Source of the DNA: Mycobacterium spongiae
GTDB lineage: Bacteria; Actinomycetota; Actinomycetes; Mycobacteriales; Mycobacteriaceae
Assembly: GCF_018278905.1 (NCBI RefSeq)
Contig: NZ_CP046600.1
Span: 2,852,001 to 2,916,000 of the forward strand
Reading direction: 5' to 3'
DNA length: 64,000 nucleotides
Under the pieces are notes generated by a model. It searched no databases, was not told where the DNA came from, and saw only the letters and a list, made by a program, of their open reading frames with translations. Position numbers and translations under genes: made by a program. Shown piece after piece: positions 53,974 through 62,910 of the stretch (positions are counted from its first letter, which is position 1; each line of letters starts with the position of its first letter).

Positions 53974-54795
53974 TCAGAGGTAGCCCATGAGCCGTTCGGC
54001 GAACGCCTGCGGGTGCTCGCGGTGCATGAAGTGCCCCCCGCGGACTTCCTCAACAATGTACTGGCCGTCGAACATCCTGGCGGCGCCACGATAGTCCGCG
54101 GGCTCGACGATCGGATCATCCAAGCCCGCAAAGACAACCGTCGGCACGGTAATCCGCGCCGTCAGCGACGCGGACGGCCTGCGCGACAGCTGTCGGTAAT
54201 AGCCGAACGCCGCGTTCAAGCTCGCGGGGTTTGAGAAGCTGGCGCGGACGGCATCGAACTCGCGCGGATCCGGGCTCCACGCGGGGGCCCAGCGCCGATA
54301 TATGGCCGGAAGCGCCGCGAAGTCGTTGCGCGCGAAGCGGTTCGGAGCACCGGGCAGCTTGTATGTCGCGAAATGCCTTACGCCCCAAAGTTTCTTCAGC
54401 GACGGTTTGAGCGCGGCCGGATGTGGAACACCGATAGCAAACAGCTTCGTCACTTGATCCGGGCCGAGCGCGGCCGCGCCATAAGCGGCCGAGGCGCCCC
54501 AGTCGTGTCCGATGACGATGGCGCTGCCGGCACCCAAAGCGTCAATCAGCGCCAGCGGATCGCGGGCCAGAGTCTCCTGGTCCGGGTCGCGATCCGGGAT
54601 CGCGCTGGGGTGGTACCCCCGCATGAATGGGCTCACCGCCCGGTAACCCTTGGCGGCGATGCGCGGCCGCAGATCGTCCCAGGAATGCGCCGTATCCGGG
54701 AACCCGTGCAGCAAGAGGACCAACGGCCCGGAGCCCTCCTCGAGGTAGGCGAATTCCAGCCCGTTCGCTTCGACAAAGCGGATCGCATCAGCCAT
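53974..54795 (-). CDS. Alpha/beta hydrolase, epoxide-hydrolase-like
   Basis: 273 residues with the epoxide hydrolase/haloalkane dehalogenase layout: oxyanion-hole HGFPDTAHSW, nucleophile Asp in VIGHDWGASAAYG, acid residue region VFAGLDDPIV and catalytic His in VRGGHFMHREHP. The Asp nucleophile rules out an ordinary esterase. A cap domain (WGVRHFATYKLPGAPNRFAR) carries the usual hydrophobic insertion. The substrate is unknown. ATG 54795. Confidence 0.9.
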   Translation of the reverse strand: MADAIRFVEANGLEFAYLEEGSGPLVLLLHGFPDTAHSWDDLRPRIAAKGYRAVSPFMRGYHPSAIPDRDPDQETLARDPLALIDALGAGSAIVIGHDWGASAAYGAAALGPDQVTKLFAIGVPHPAALKPSLKKLWGVRHFATYKLPGAPNRFARNDFAALPAIYRRWAPAWSPDPREFDAVRASFSNPASLNAAFGYYRQLSRRPSASLTARITVPTVVFAGLDDPIVEPADYRGAARMFDGQYIVEEVRGGHFMHREHPQAFAERLMGYL

Positions 54796-54849
54796 GGCTT
54801 GGGGACACTACGCCAATCCCGGCGCAGTGACCAGCTACCGGGCCGAACC

Positions 54850-55593
54850 TCAGGTCTTGGTGGCGTCGAGGAGCACGAAAAACGGGTGCGTGAGGAGATA
54901 CTCCCAATGCTCGGTGTCGTCAGTCCCATCGGGAGCCGGCGCAAGCTGGGGGTGATGAACTGCGACATCGACGAGGCCCGCGGCCCCCAATGCCGACGTG
55001 TAGGCCTCTAGCGGCAGGTAGTAATTCCTGACTACCAATTCGGTGTTGTCCAGCAGCACCGTGATATCGATCGGAGCACCGTCGAAGGCCTGGGCGGCCA
55101 GCTCGAGGACGAAACCGTATTTTCGGTAGTCCGGACGGAAGTCGTAAACGCCGGGGTTGGTCGTGAGCGCCACGAACCGCCCGCCCTTTCTGAGACGGCT
55201 GACCGGCCCGCGGCATAAGCGCGCCAGTTCCTCGCGGTTGCTGGCATGCACCAGCAACCAGGCCGACACCACGACGTCGAACTCGGCCCGCGGAGCCACC
55301 GTACGGGCGTCTTGGACGGCGTAGTCAATACCCAGGGGCACGTCGACTTCTTGCTGGCGCGCCACCTCGATCATGCGCTCGGAGACATCGAATCCGACCA
55401 CGCGGGCCGCGCCGGCGCTACGCAGCATCCGACTGAAATGTCCTTCGCCGCAACCGACGTCGAGCACCGCCTTTCCAGTGACGTCGCCGATCAGATTCAG
55501 GAATGAATAATCCTCGATTCGCGCGCGCCACGGCTGGGTCTTGGCGAGTTTGTACTGGGCTGCAACCTCGCCGTGGTCGTAGTCGGTGGTCAT
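54850..55593 (-). CDS. Class I SAM-dependent methyltransferase
   Basis: 247 residues with motif I AVLDVGCGEGHFSRML, the acidic ribose-binding residue in VVGFDVSERMIEVAR, post-I region DYAVQDARTV and motif IV VVVSAWLLVHA. The C-terminal half contains a substrate-binding insertion (YYLPLEAYTSALGAAGLVDV). It resembles small-molecule methyltransferases; the acceptor is unknown. H37Rv has a methyltransferase (Rv1978) in this neighbourhood but on the other strand, so orthology is not claimed. Confidence 0.9.
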   Translation of the reverse strand: MTTDYDHGEVAAQYKLAKTQPWRARIEDYSFLNLIGDVTGKAVLDVGCGEGHFSRMLRSAGAARVVGFDVSERMIEVARQQEVDVPLGIDYAVQDARTVAPRAEFDVVVSAWLLVHASNREELARLCRGPVSRLRKGGRFVALTTNPGVYDFRPDYRKYGFVLELAAQAFDGAPIDITVLLDNTELVVRNYYLPLEAYTSALGAAGLVDVAVHHPQLAPAPDGTDDTEHWEYLLTHPFFVLLDATKT

Positions 55594-55645
55594 GCATCCT
55601 CAGTCTTCTGGCGTGACCGCGGGCGAGCAACTATCGCTGCCACGC

Positions 55646-56251
55646 CTACGCGCAGGCTGCGGCCCCAACGGGTTCGGAACAGGAGGCGTGGAGCACGGGG
55701 CTCAGCGACTCGGCGAAGTGCATGCGGTCATAAACGTCCTCGATGAATGCGACGTCGCCAAGCGCGGTGTGGCGCGGATACCGGCCGGGATCGACGCCTA
55801 GATACTGGCCCACCTTGTCGATCTGGACCGGAAATTCGACCGACTTGCCGTGCGCGCGTAGGTAGCCCGCGGCGAGTGCGCATACGTCGACGACCGTGTA
55901 CAGCCAGCAGGGCAGATGCATCCGGCGACGGCTGAACAGCATCGCAAGGCGCTGACTGTCGAAGGCCGCGACGGCGCCGATCACGACCGCGTCGTCTCCG
56001 ACGAATTCCGAAATCCTCCTGGCGGCGATGCTCGGTGGCACGAGCTCACCCGCATCGATCGGACAGCGAGCGGCGTAGTCACTACGGAACGGCTCCGGCA
56101 GGCGAACCGCCTTCGAGCCATCGTGGGCGAGAAACATATGCAGAGCGGATCGTGATCCGTCGGCGTAGCGACGGACCGCCCCGAATTCCCAGATGTCTGC
56201 TTCCAGATCCAGTCCGGTGCATTCGGTATCGAGAAATACAAGCTCTCGCAT
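55646..56251 (-). CDS. DEDD-type 3'-5' exonuclease-like protein
   Basis: 201 residues. Exo I motif VFLDTECTGLDLE, central Asp in GAVAAFDSQRLAML and a C-terminal PRHTALGDVAF with the His-x4-Asp of DnaQ-like exonucleases. It lacks polymerase-binding motifs, so it is probably a stand-alone nuclease acting on DNA or RNA. ATG 56251 has AAGGAGGCG upstream. Divergent from the exported-protein pair. Confidence 0.85.
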   Translation of the reverse strand: MRELVFLDTECTGLDLEADIWEFGAVRRYADGSRSALHMFLAHDGSKAVRLPEPFRSDYAARCPIDAGELVPPSIAARRISEFVGDDAVVIGAVAAFDSQRLAMLFSRRRMHLPCWLYTVVDVCALAAGYLRAHGKSVEFPVQIDKVGQYLGVDPGRYPRHTALGDVAFIEDVYDRMHFAESLSPVLHASCSEPVGAAACA

Positions 56252-56529
56252 GTCGGGCGCCTCCTTTGAGCCGCACGAATTTCGCCGTCGAAACCACGGT
56301 GCCGGACTGAACTGAACCGGGGCAGAAAGGAGGCTGGGTGTTCACTGTGCGCACCGGGACAGCGAGTGCGCACCCGGGGTGATTCCGACACGGCCGCAGC
56401 GTTCGTGCGAAGTGAAAGGCTGCCGTTGTGTCGGGGCCGGGGTTTCGGCGCAAACCGATAAGGTGTACGCCGACGACCGCGGTGCCAATGCGGACGCCGC
56501 GCTGGCGGGCACCGCCGGGAGGAGGACGA

Positions 56530-57348
56530 ATGCCTGGCCAGCGGGTCGGCAGCCGGCCCTGGCCCCAGGTGGTGGGCGTTGTGGCACTCATTGTGCTCGG
56601 TGGGTGCGCAGTGGTCGTGGTGGCAAACCCCGACCGCTTAACCGAGACCACCGGCACCTCGGCGAGCTTGGCATCACGATCCAACTGGGATCTCGCCACC
56701 GCGTTGCCCACGAGCGCGGACTTCCCCGCCGAATGGGGCTATTCGTTGGCGGGGCGGTTGCAACGGGCCAAACCCCTGAAGTCCGTTGCGTCGAGCGAGC
56801 GGCCAAATTCGGGTCCAGCAGCAACCTACGCACCGGCCCCGTGCGCCAGCGTGCCGAGACTCCTCGACCATTCCGGCGGCGCCTTGGCCGCCTACGCCCA
56901 GGTAGACCGGTACGCCCAGGTGGTGGTGCGCGACGCTGTCCCCATTGATGCGGCGGCCACGGGCGAAGGCCGCGAGCACGGACCCAACGCGCGGTTCGCG
57001 ATCTGGGCCGTTCCGGACGGTCCGGCTCGCATTGCGAATTACCTGAAGTGGCTGGATCAATGCAGCTCCTACCGCGTCACCAATTACTTTCGTGACGGCC
57101 AGGTCAAAGACGAACGCACGGTCACCACTGTCGTGGAAACGCGTTCGGCGGCCGGCGCCGACGCCGCTGCCGCGGTGACCAGGACGTTTACCAACGAGAC
57201 CGGCCCGGAGCCGACGCCCCGCTACCACGTCGCGTACTACGCGGTGCGCGGCATCGTGCTGGAGTGCACGGTCTACATGGAGGGGGCCGACCTCGATCTG
57301 GTGACGCGGCTCGGCACGGCCACGCTCCACAAGCTCGGCGCGTTATGA
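56530..57348 (+). CDS. Exported or lipid-anchored hypothetical protein (first of a pair)
   Basis: 272 residues from ATG 56530, which has GGAGGA 3 bases away; the frame extends to 56428. Hydrophobic segment VVGVVALIVLGGCAVVVVAN can be a membrane anchor, or a lipoprotein signal with LGGC as lipobox. The outer part begins LPTSADFPAEWGYSLAGRL and has three Cys. The same theme (LLPKPRDFPGSWTVDQV) occurs in the next protein, so the two are distant paralogues. It resembles uncharacterised mycobacterial sensor-like lipoproteins; I assign no function. Confidence 0.78.
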   Translation: MPGQRVGSRPWPQVVGVVALIVLGGCAVVVVANPDRLTETTGTSASLASRSNWDLATALPTSADFPAEWGYSLAGRLQRAKPLKSVASSERPNSGPAATYAPAPCASVPRLLDHSGGALAAYAQVDRYAQVVVRDAVPIDAAATGEGREHGPNARFAIWAVPDGPARIANYLKWLDQCSSYRVTNYFRDGQVKDERTVTTVVETRSAAGADAAAAVTRTFTNETGPEPTPRYHVAYYAVRGIVLECTVYMEGADLDLVTRLGTATLHKLGAL

Positions 57349-58097
57349 GCACACCGTCACCAACCCGCACGTCACGCCGCCCGCGGGTCGCCGCGGCACT
57401 GTGTGTGCTCGCCACAGCCGCCGTGCTGATCACCGCGCCGGTATTGTTTGCTGCAGTCCGATCCGACCGAGCAGGGGGGCCGAGACCCGATCCGCTGGCC
57501 CCGGGCCTTGCCGCACTGAGCGACCACGAACTGGCCGACCTGCTGCCCAAGCCGCGGGACTTCCCAGGGTCATGGACGGTCGACCAGGTCACCGAACTCT
57601 CGGACACATTCGGCTACTTCCGCTACCACGTGTACGACGAAGGCCTGGGCTTTCGTCCCGCCGAATGCTTCGGCGTGGTGGGAGTGGCCTCTACGGGCGC
57701 CCTCGGCGCGGTCCGCGTTTTCGGACACGATCCAGCCGATCCGCCAGAGGTAGCTCACCGCAAGGACATTCGCTTGATGGTCGCTCGCGAATTCGACTCG
57801 TCAGGGTTCGACGCGTTGGTGGACCTGGTGTCGCGCTGCTTGGGATTCAGCAACGCCGCGGCCGCCTCCTACACCGTCCGCATTCTTGAAGACTCCCGAC
57901 CGGACGCCGGGGCACAGCGCTTCCGATACGCACTCACCACCACGGTTGGCGGCGAACCCACAGAAGCGACGCGCACCGACTACTACGCGTACGCGCGCCA
58001 ATCAGGCCTGATCCTGAGCGGTTCGGCCAGCGCTGGTCACCAAGACGCATTCAATGACCTCTTCGAGGCCACGCTGCGCCGCATCGCCGGCACCTGA
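57345..58097 (+). CDS. Exported hypothetical protein (second of a pair)
   Basis: 250 residues starting MSTPSPTRTSRRPRVAAAL, with an N-terminal membrane segment (AALCVLATAAVLITAPVLFA) and an outer domain (LPKPRDFPGSWTVDQVTELS, FRPAECFGVVG, VDLVSRCLGFSNAAAASYTV) with two Cys. It overlaps its partner by ATGA. Both proteins share length, topology and the DFP-x-W motif, so they probably form a complex or bind related ligands at the cell surface. Confidence 0.8.
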   Translation: MSTPSPTRTSRRPRVAAALCVLATAAVLITAPVLFAAVRSDRAGGPRPDPLAPGLAALSDHELADLLPKPRDFPGSWTVDQVTELSDTFGYFRYHVYDEGLGFRPAECFGVVGVASTGALGAVRVFGHDPADPPEVAHRKDIRLMVAREFDSSGFDALVDLVSRCLGFSNAAAASYTVRILEDSRPDAGAQRFRYALTTTVGGEPTEATRTDYYAYARQSGLILSGSASAGHQDAFNDLFEATLRRIAGT

Positions 58098-58122
58098 GCG
58101 AGTCGCTGCGATAACGAGCCCG

Positions 58123-59607
58123 TCAGTGACTTCCGGCGCTCTCGTCGATCGGCCGGTTCATCTCGGCCTGGAACAGGCGGTACTGCTCGGCGCGGCCAGG
58201 GCGGCGCCGGACGACGAACCATCCGGCGGTGAGCACGACGAACCATAGCGGGAACCACGCCAGCGCGAGTTCGGTTTCCGTTTCGGTGGTCAGCGTCCAG
58301 ATCACGAACCCGAAGAAGGCCAAGACGGCCCAGCAAATCGGCACGCCACCGGGCAGCTTGTAGGTCGAATCGGCGTGGCGCTGCGCGTGCCGGCGACGAT
58401 ACGCGAGGTAGCAGATGACGATGAGCGTCCACACGAACATGAACAGCAGTGACGCGACGGTCGTCACGATAGTGAAGGCACGGATGATTGAACCGCCAGC
58501 GTAGAGCAGGGGGATGGCAGTCAGCAGCAGTGCAGCCGTCAGAAGCAGAGCGCGTGCGGGCACATGGTTGCGGTTGAGGCGACGGAAGGCGCCGGGGGCG
58601 CTTCCCTCACTGGCGAGACCGTACAGCATCCGCGCGGTGGAGAAGACCCCGGAATTCGATGAGGAAGTGGCCGCGGTCATGACGACAAAGTTGACGAACG
58701 ACGCGGCGGCGGCGAGGCCGGCCAGGGAGAACATCGTCACAAACGGAGACCTGTCACTCGCGATGTCGCGCCACGGAACAACGGCGAGAATCGCCACGAG
58801 CGCGCCGACGTAGAAGACCACCACGCGCACGGGGACCGCATTAATGGCGCGCGGCAGGGTGCGCTCCGGGTTTGCTGTCTCGGCCGCGGCGGTCCCGACG
58901 AGTTCGACACCGACGAATGCGAACACCGCGATTTGGAAACCACCGACCACTCCCATGAACCCGGTGGCGAAGAATCCGCCATCGTTCCAGAGGTTTGCGA
59001 TCGTCGCTTCGGCACCGGCAGGAGAAACGAAGTGGGTCGACACCAAGATCGCGCCAAGGACGATGAGACTAAAGATGGCAAGCACCTTGACCAGGGCGAA
59101 CCAGAATTCGATCTCCCCGAAATTGCGGACGCTGAACATGTTGAAGGCGAGGATGAGGCTGACGGTGAGCACGGCCGGTATAAATGCGGGCAAGTCGGGC
59201 CACCAGTACCTCGAATAGCCGGTAATCGCAACGATATCCGCGATTCCGGTGACGATCCACGCGAACCAGTACGACCACCCCAGATAGAAACCCGCCGCGG
59301 GCCCCAACAGGTCGGACGCGAAGTCCACGAAAGACTTGTAGTTCAGGTTCGACAGCAGCAACTCTCCCATTGCGCGCAGGACGAAGAACAGGAAGAACCC
59401 GATGATCGCGTACACCAACAGAATCGCCGGACCGGCAAGGGAGATAGTGCGCCCGGATCCCATGAATAGGCCGGTGCCGATCGCGCCTCCGATCGCGATC
59501 AATTGAATGTGGCGGTTGGCAAGACCCCGTTGCAGGTGCCCAAGGTCCTCGCCGGCACCGTCGCCCGCATCGTCATTCGCGCTGCGCGACGTCTTCGCCA
59601 GACTCAT
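58123..59607 (-). CDS. APC-family amino-acid permease, Rv1979c-like
   Basis: 494 residues, twelve predicted membrane helices. Signature of the amino-acid transporter group of the APC superfamily: IAIGGAIGTGLFMGSGRTIS, EIEFWFALVKVLAIFSLI, VFAFVGVELVGTAAAETANP and VPARALLLTAALLLTAIPLL. It resembles CycA/GabP-type permeases. The substrate cannot be read from sequence. The start is ATG 59607. In H37Rv, Rv1979c is two genes beyond Rv1977; here it precedes the Rv1977 counterpart, so gene order is rearranged. Confidence 0.92.
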   Translation of the reverse strand: MSLAKTSRSANDDAGDGAGEDLGHLQRGLANRHIQLIAIGGAIGTGLFMGSGRTISLAGPAILLVYAIIGFFLFFVLRAMGELLLSNLNYKSFVDFASDLLGPAAGFYLGWSYWFAWIVTGIADIVAITGYSRYWWPDLPAFIPAVLTVSLILAFNMFSVRNFGEIEFWFALVKVLAIFSLIVLGAILVSTHFVSPAGAEATIANLWNDGGFFATGFMGVVGGFQIAVFAFVGVELVGTAAAETANPERTLPRAINAVPVRVVVFYVGALVAILAVVPWRDIASDRSPFVTMFSLAGLAAAASFVNFVVMTAATSSSNSGVFSTARMLYGLASEGSAPGAFRRLNRNHVPARALLLTAALLLTAIPLLYAGGSIIRAFTIVTTVASLLFMFVWTLIVICYLAYRRRHAQRHADSTYKLPGGVPICWAVLAFFGFVIWTLTTETETELALAWFPLWFVVLTAGWFVVRRRPGRAEQYRLFQAEMNRPIDESAGSH

Positions 59608-59691
59608 CAGGGTTGACGCACCGACGAGGGAGCAAGACTAGCGCCGATCATGCGGCCACCCGGGCGCCGCTTCACCGGCCGCTCTACCGTT

Positions 59692-59774
59692 GCTGTCTTT
59701 CCCATTGCCGTCTTTCGCATTGATGTCTTTCCCATTGCTTTCCTGTCCATTCCTTTCTTTTCCAATGCTTTCCC
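59692..59774 (-). repeat. 15-bp tandem repeats
   Basis: Five units and a partial sixth: GCTGTCTTTCCCATT, GCCGTCTTTCGCATT, GATGTCTTTCCCATT, GCTTTCCTGTCCATT, CCTTTCTTTTCCAAT, GCTTTCCC. They lie about 85 bases upstream of the permease gene. On the minus strand they would encode a Lys/Met-rich pentapeptide repeat (RKAMGKTSMRKTAMGKTA), but no supported gene contains them. Confidence 0.85.
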
Positions 59775-59823
59775 TTGCCCGGCACGCGCATCCCCCCTGT
59801 GCAATCGCCGTACCGGCCTGCCG

Positions 59824-60102
59824 CTAAGCCAGAAACGCACCCGACGCGGTGATAACGTCTCCTGGTGCCAGATCGCTCTTGGCAAGCCGCGAAAACACCA
59901 CGCCCACGTTGTCGCCGGCTTTCGCCGTGCTCAATTTCTTCCGGAAAGCCTCGATCGCGTCGACCCGGACGCTGGACGCATTATCGGTTCGGATTTCGTC
60001 GTTGATTCGCACTTGGTCGCCAACGCTTAACTCTCCGTACTCGACGCGACCAGTGGCCACCAATCCGCGGTGGCGGATGCAAAACACGTCCTGGACCGTC
60101 AT
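59824..60102 (-). CDS. Isolated EF-Tu domain-II-like protein
   Basis: 92 residues (MTVQDVFCIRHRGLVATGRV, EYGELSVGDQVRINDEI, GDNVGVVFSRLAKSDLAPGD) matching domain 2 of translation GTPases, a beta-barrel, without the GTPase domain or domain 3. A start three residues upstream is also possible. Such single-domain proteins occur in actinobacteria. A role in tRNA or ribosome interaction is only inferred from the fold. Confidence 0.8.
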   Translation of the reverse strand: MTVQDVFCIRHRGLVATGRVEYGELSVGDQVRINDEIRTDNASSVRVDAIEAFRKKLSTAKAGDNVGVVFSRLAKSDLAPGDVITASGAFLA

Positions 60103-60144
60103 GCGAAACATCTACGTCACCCCTACCCGACACCTGCCCGACGA

Positions 60145-61152
60145 CTACGAGGACATCTTGACCACGAGCTTGCCGACGTTCTTGCCGTCGAACAGCATGT
60201 TGATCGCCGTCGGCAGCTGCTCGAATCCTTCGACGACCGTCTCGAGCGGCGTGAGCTTGCCCGCGGCGATCAAGCCGGCTATCTCCGCGACTGCCTCGGG
60301 CGCACGGCCGAAGTGGTCGAGAACAATGAAGCCCTCCACCGTCGCTCGCTGGATAAGAAGATTGCCGAAAGCCCGTGGTCCCGGCGGCGGGTCAGCCGAG
60401 TTGTAGCCGGAGATCAGGCCGCACAGCGCAACCCGCGCGCGGATGTTCAGGCGCGTAAAGATCGCGTCCATGATGTCGCCGCCCACGTTCTCGAAGTCGA
60501 CGTCGATGCCATCGGGTGTCGCCGCGGCGAGCTGTGCGGCCCAATCAGGGGAGCGGTGGTCGACCGCCGCATCGAAGCCGAGCCGGTCGGTCAGCAGCGC
60601 ACACTTCTCGGGGCCGCCCGCAATCCCCACCACCCGGGCACCATCGGACTTGGCCAGCTGGCCAGCGACCGAGCCAACCGCACCCGCTGCGGCCGAGACG
60701 ACGACGGTCTCGCCGGGTTGTGGCTTGCCAATGTCGCGGATACCGACCCACGCGGTAAGCCCTGTCATCCCCAGTGCGCCCAGGTAGGCGCTTGGCGAGA
60801 CGCCCTCGGACACCTCGACCGGGAGCAACGGCATCGCATCGGAGGCCACAGCGAACTCCTGCCAGCCGACCAGACCCTGCACGGTCTGGCCAATCGCGTA
60901 GTTCGGATTTCTCGATGCGACAACCTGCCCCAGCCCGAGCCCGCGCATGACCTCACCAATACCCACTGGCGGAAGGTAGGTAGGCGTGTCATTGATCCAC
61001 GCGCGGTTCGTCGGGTCCAGCGAAATCCAATCAATGCGAACCAGCGCCTCGCCGTCGGCGATCTCCGGGACCGTCTGTTCGCTGAGTTCGAAGGTATCCG
61101 GGCCAATTCGTCCGGTTGGCCGTTGGCGAAGGAGAAAGCGACGGTTTCGCAT
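60145..61152 (-). CDS. MDR-family NADP-dependent oxidoreductase (CurA-like)
   Basis: 335 residues from ATG 61152 (MRNRRFLLRQRPTGRIGPDT), a zinc-free MDR protein of the leukotriene-B4 dehydrogenase/alkenal reductase type. YLGALGMTGLTAWVGIRDIG, nucleotide-binding AAGAVGSVAGQLAKSDGA and DVDFENVGGDIMDAIFTRLN are diagnostic. It probably reduces alpha,beta-unsaturated carbonyl compounds. The frame extends to 61284 into the M48 gene's promoter region without support. Confidence 0.92.
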   Translation of the reverse strand: MRNRRFLLRQRPTGRIGPDTFELSEQTVPEIADGEALVRIDWISLDPTNRAWINDTPTYLPPVGIGEVMRGLGLGQVVASRNPNYAIGQTVQGLVGWQEFAVASDAMPLLPVEVSEGVSPSAYLGALGMTGLTAWVGIRDIGKPQPGETVVVSAAAGAVGSVAGQLAKSDGARVVGIAGGPEKCALLTDRLGFDAAVDHRSPDWAAQLAAATPDGIDVDFENVGGDIMDAIFTRLNIRARVALCGLISGYNSADPPPGPRAFGNLLIQRATVEGFIVLDHFGRAPEAVAEIAGLIAAGKLTPLETVVEGFEQLPTAINMLFDGKNVGKLVVKMSS

Positions 61153-61300
61153 GATGCGCACCGTACCCGACGCTAATCGGTTACGGCGTGCGCTTATGAG
61201 AGCCAGACCACACCGTGTACGGCGCCGTTCATCGACGACGTCGGGGCAGCGTTCACCCGGCCGTATCCTGAAAGACCGGACCATCGAGGGGACCAGCGCA

Positions 61301-62347
61301 ATGTCTCAGACACCCGCCCCGACCCGCTCTACGTTTCCGGGGATAAGTTCGCGAGCCTGGGAGCATCCCGCCGACCGGACCGCCCTTTCGGCCCTGCGCC
61401 GGCTCAGAGGCTTCGATCAAATCCTGAAGCTGATGTCGGGAATGCTGCGCGAGCGCCAGCACCGGCTGCTGTATCTGGCCAGTGCGGCACGGGTCGGGCC
61501 GCGGCAATTCGCCGACCTGAACGCATTGCTGCAAGAGTGCGCCGAGATCCTGGACGCGCCGGTAAAACCCGAGCTCTACGTCGTTCAATCGCCAACCGCC
61601 GATGCCTACACGATCGGGATGGATACGCCGTTCATCGTGATCACGTCGGGGCTCTACCAGCTGATGACGCACCCCGAAATGCGGTTCGTGGTCGGGCATG
61701 AACTGGGGCATGCGCTGTCCGGCCACGCCGTGTACCGCACCATGATGATGCATCTGATCCGCCTGGCGCGGTCGTTCGGCGTCATGCCGGTCGGCGGCTG
61801 GGCGTTGCGCGCGATCGTTGCAGCACTGCTGGAGTGGCAACGAAAATCCGAGTTGTCCGGGGACCGTGCCGGGCTGCTCTGCAGCCAGGATTTGGACACC
61901 GGGATGCGCGTGCAGATGAAGCTCGCCGGCGGCAACCAGCTCGACAAACTGGATTCGGAGGCCTTTTTGGCCCAGTCCACCGAATATGAGAGGGCCGGAG
62001 ACATGCGCGACGGCGTCCTCAAACTGCTCAACCTGGAGCTGCAGACTCATCCATTTTCGGTGTTGCGCGCCGCAGCGTTGACCCAATGGGTCGACACGGG
62101 CGGCTACGCCAAGGTTCTGGCCGGCGATTACCCGCTCCGCGATGATGACGATAAGGCCACGTTCGCCACCGACCTCGGCGGGGCGGCCCGGCACTACAAG
62201 AACGGCTTCGACCAGTCCGACGACCCGTTGATCAAAGGCATCCGCGATGGCCTGGGCGGCATTGTTGACGGTGTCGGACGCGCTGCGACGAGCGCGGCTG
62301 ACTCATTGGGCCGGCGGATCACCGGGTGGCGACACAGCTCGAAATGA
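61301..62347 (+). CDS. M48-family zinc metalloprotease, Rv1977
   Basis: 348 residues, identical in length to Rv1977. The zinc motif is VVGHELGHALSGH (HExxH), with hydrophobic stretches around (GVMPVGGWALRAIVAALLEW) suggesting membrane association and the downstream Glu ligand in KSELSGDRAGLL. It is related to HtpX-type quality-control proteases. The start MSQTPAPTRSTFPG at 61301 is the known one; the open frame from 60986 runs antisense to the oxidoreductase. In H37Rv this gene closes the mce3 region (RD7); here about 9 kb separate it from the mce3 run. Confidence 0.93.
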   Translation: MSQTPAPTRSTFPGISSRAWEHPADRTALSALRRLRGFDQILKLMSGMLRERQHRLLYLASAARVGPRQFADLNALLQECAEILDAPVKPELYVVQSPTADAYTIGMDTPFIVITSGLYQLMTHPEMRFVVGHELGHALSGHAVYRTMMMHLIRLARSFGVMPVGGWALRAIVAALLEWQRKSELSGDRAGLLCSQDLDTGMRVQMKLAGGNQLDKLDSEAFLAQSTEYERAGDMRDGVLKLLNLELQTHPFSVLRAAALTQWVDTGGYAKVLAGDYPLRDDDDKATFATDLGGAARHYKNGFDQSDDPLIKGIRDGLGGIVDGVGRAATSAADSLGRRITGWRHSSK

Positions 62348-62631
62348 CGCCTGACCTGGGCAAATCGGCAAACTTGGCTGCATCGGTAGGGATAATCCCT
62401 GATTGCGGCGTTTGCTGTGACAATCGCGCGGCGAAGGCCGATGGTTCTCACCGGTAAACGCCCCCGGCGCAGTTCGGGCTACGCCGGCGGCCAAATTACT
62501 ACGAGTTCACGGCAAATTCTCAACTTACATAACAGATTGGCCACAGGTTGGGGAGGCAACCTAGGCATCAGAGCTCAGAGTCGCCTCCGGATGGCGAACG
62601 CAGTTGTAGGGCCTGAGAGGAGTTGACGATC
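62348..62631. other. Intergenic region
   Basis: 284 bases with no supported gene. It contains the ribosome site AGAGGAG (62616-62622) of the small gene that follows. No hairpin followed by a T-run was seen. Confidence 0.5.
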
Positions 62632-62844
62632 GTGGCTAGCACGTCAGGCGCGTCGGTGATTTACCTCCATTCACACCCGACCTGGACTGCGGCTCAGGAG
62701 CATGAGCGGCTGCGCCGCGAAGCGATGCGCCGCCATCCGGCGTTTCTGGCACGGCAACGCATGGCCTCGCGGGGTGACCATGCGGCTCCGGTGGTGCGCA
62801 ACTTGCGGTTGTGCGCCGATGCCCACACGCCAGCTGTGACGTAG
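62632..62844 (+). CDS. Small basic hypothetical protein
   Basis: 70 residues from GTG 62632, 9 bases after AGAGGAG. VASTSGASVIYLHSHPTW is followed by an Arg/Ala-rich helix (EHERLRREAMRRHPAFLARQ) and a short end. It has no membrane segment or known domain. The ribosome site and even codon use favour a real gene. It may be a small nucleic-acid-binding protein, which is a guess from charge only. Confidence 0.6.
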   Translation: MASTSGASVIYLHSHPTWTAAQEHERLRREAMRRHPAFLARQRMASRGDHAAPVVRNLRLCADAHTPAVT

Positions 62845-62910
62845 GCGATCGACATCACCACAGAATCACCGGAGGGCCGCAATGGAGTGCGTCACCGGTT
62901 GCGGCGACAT

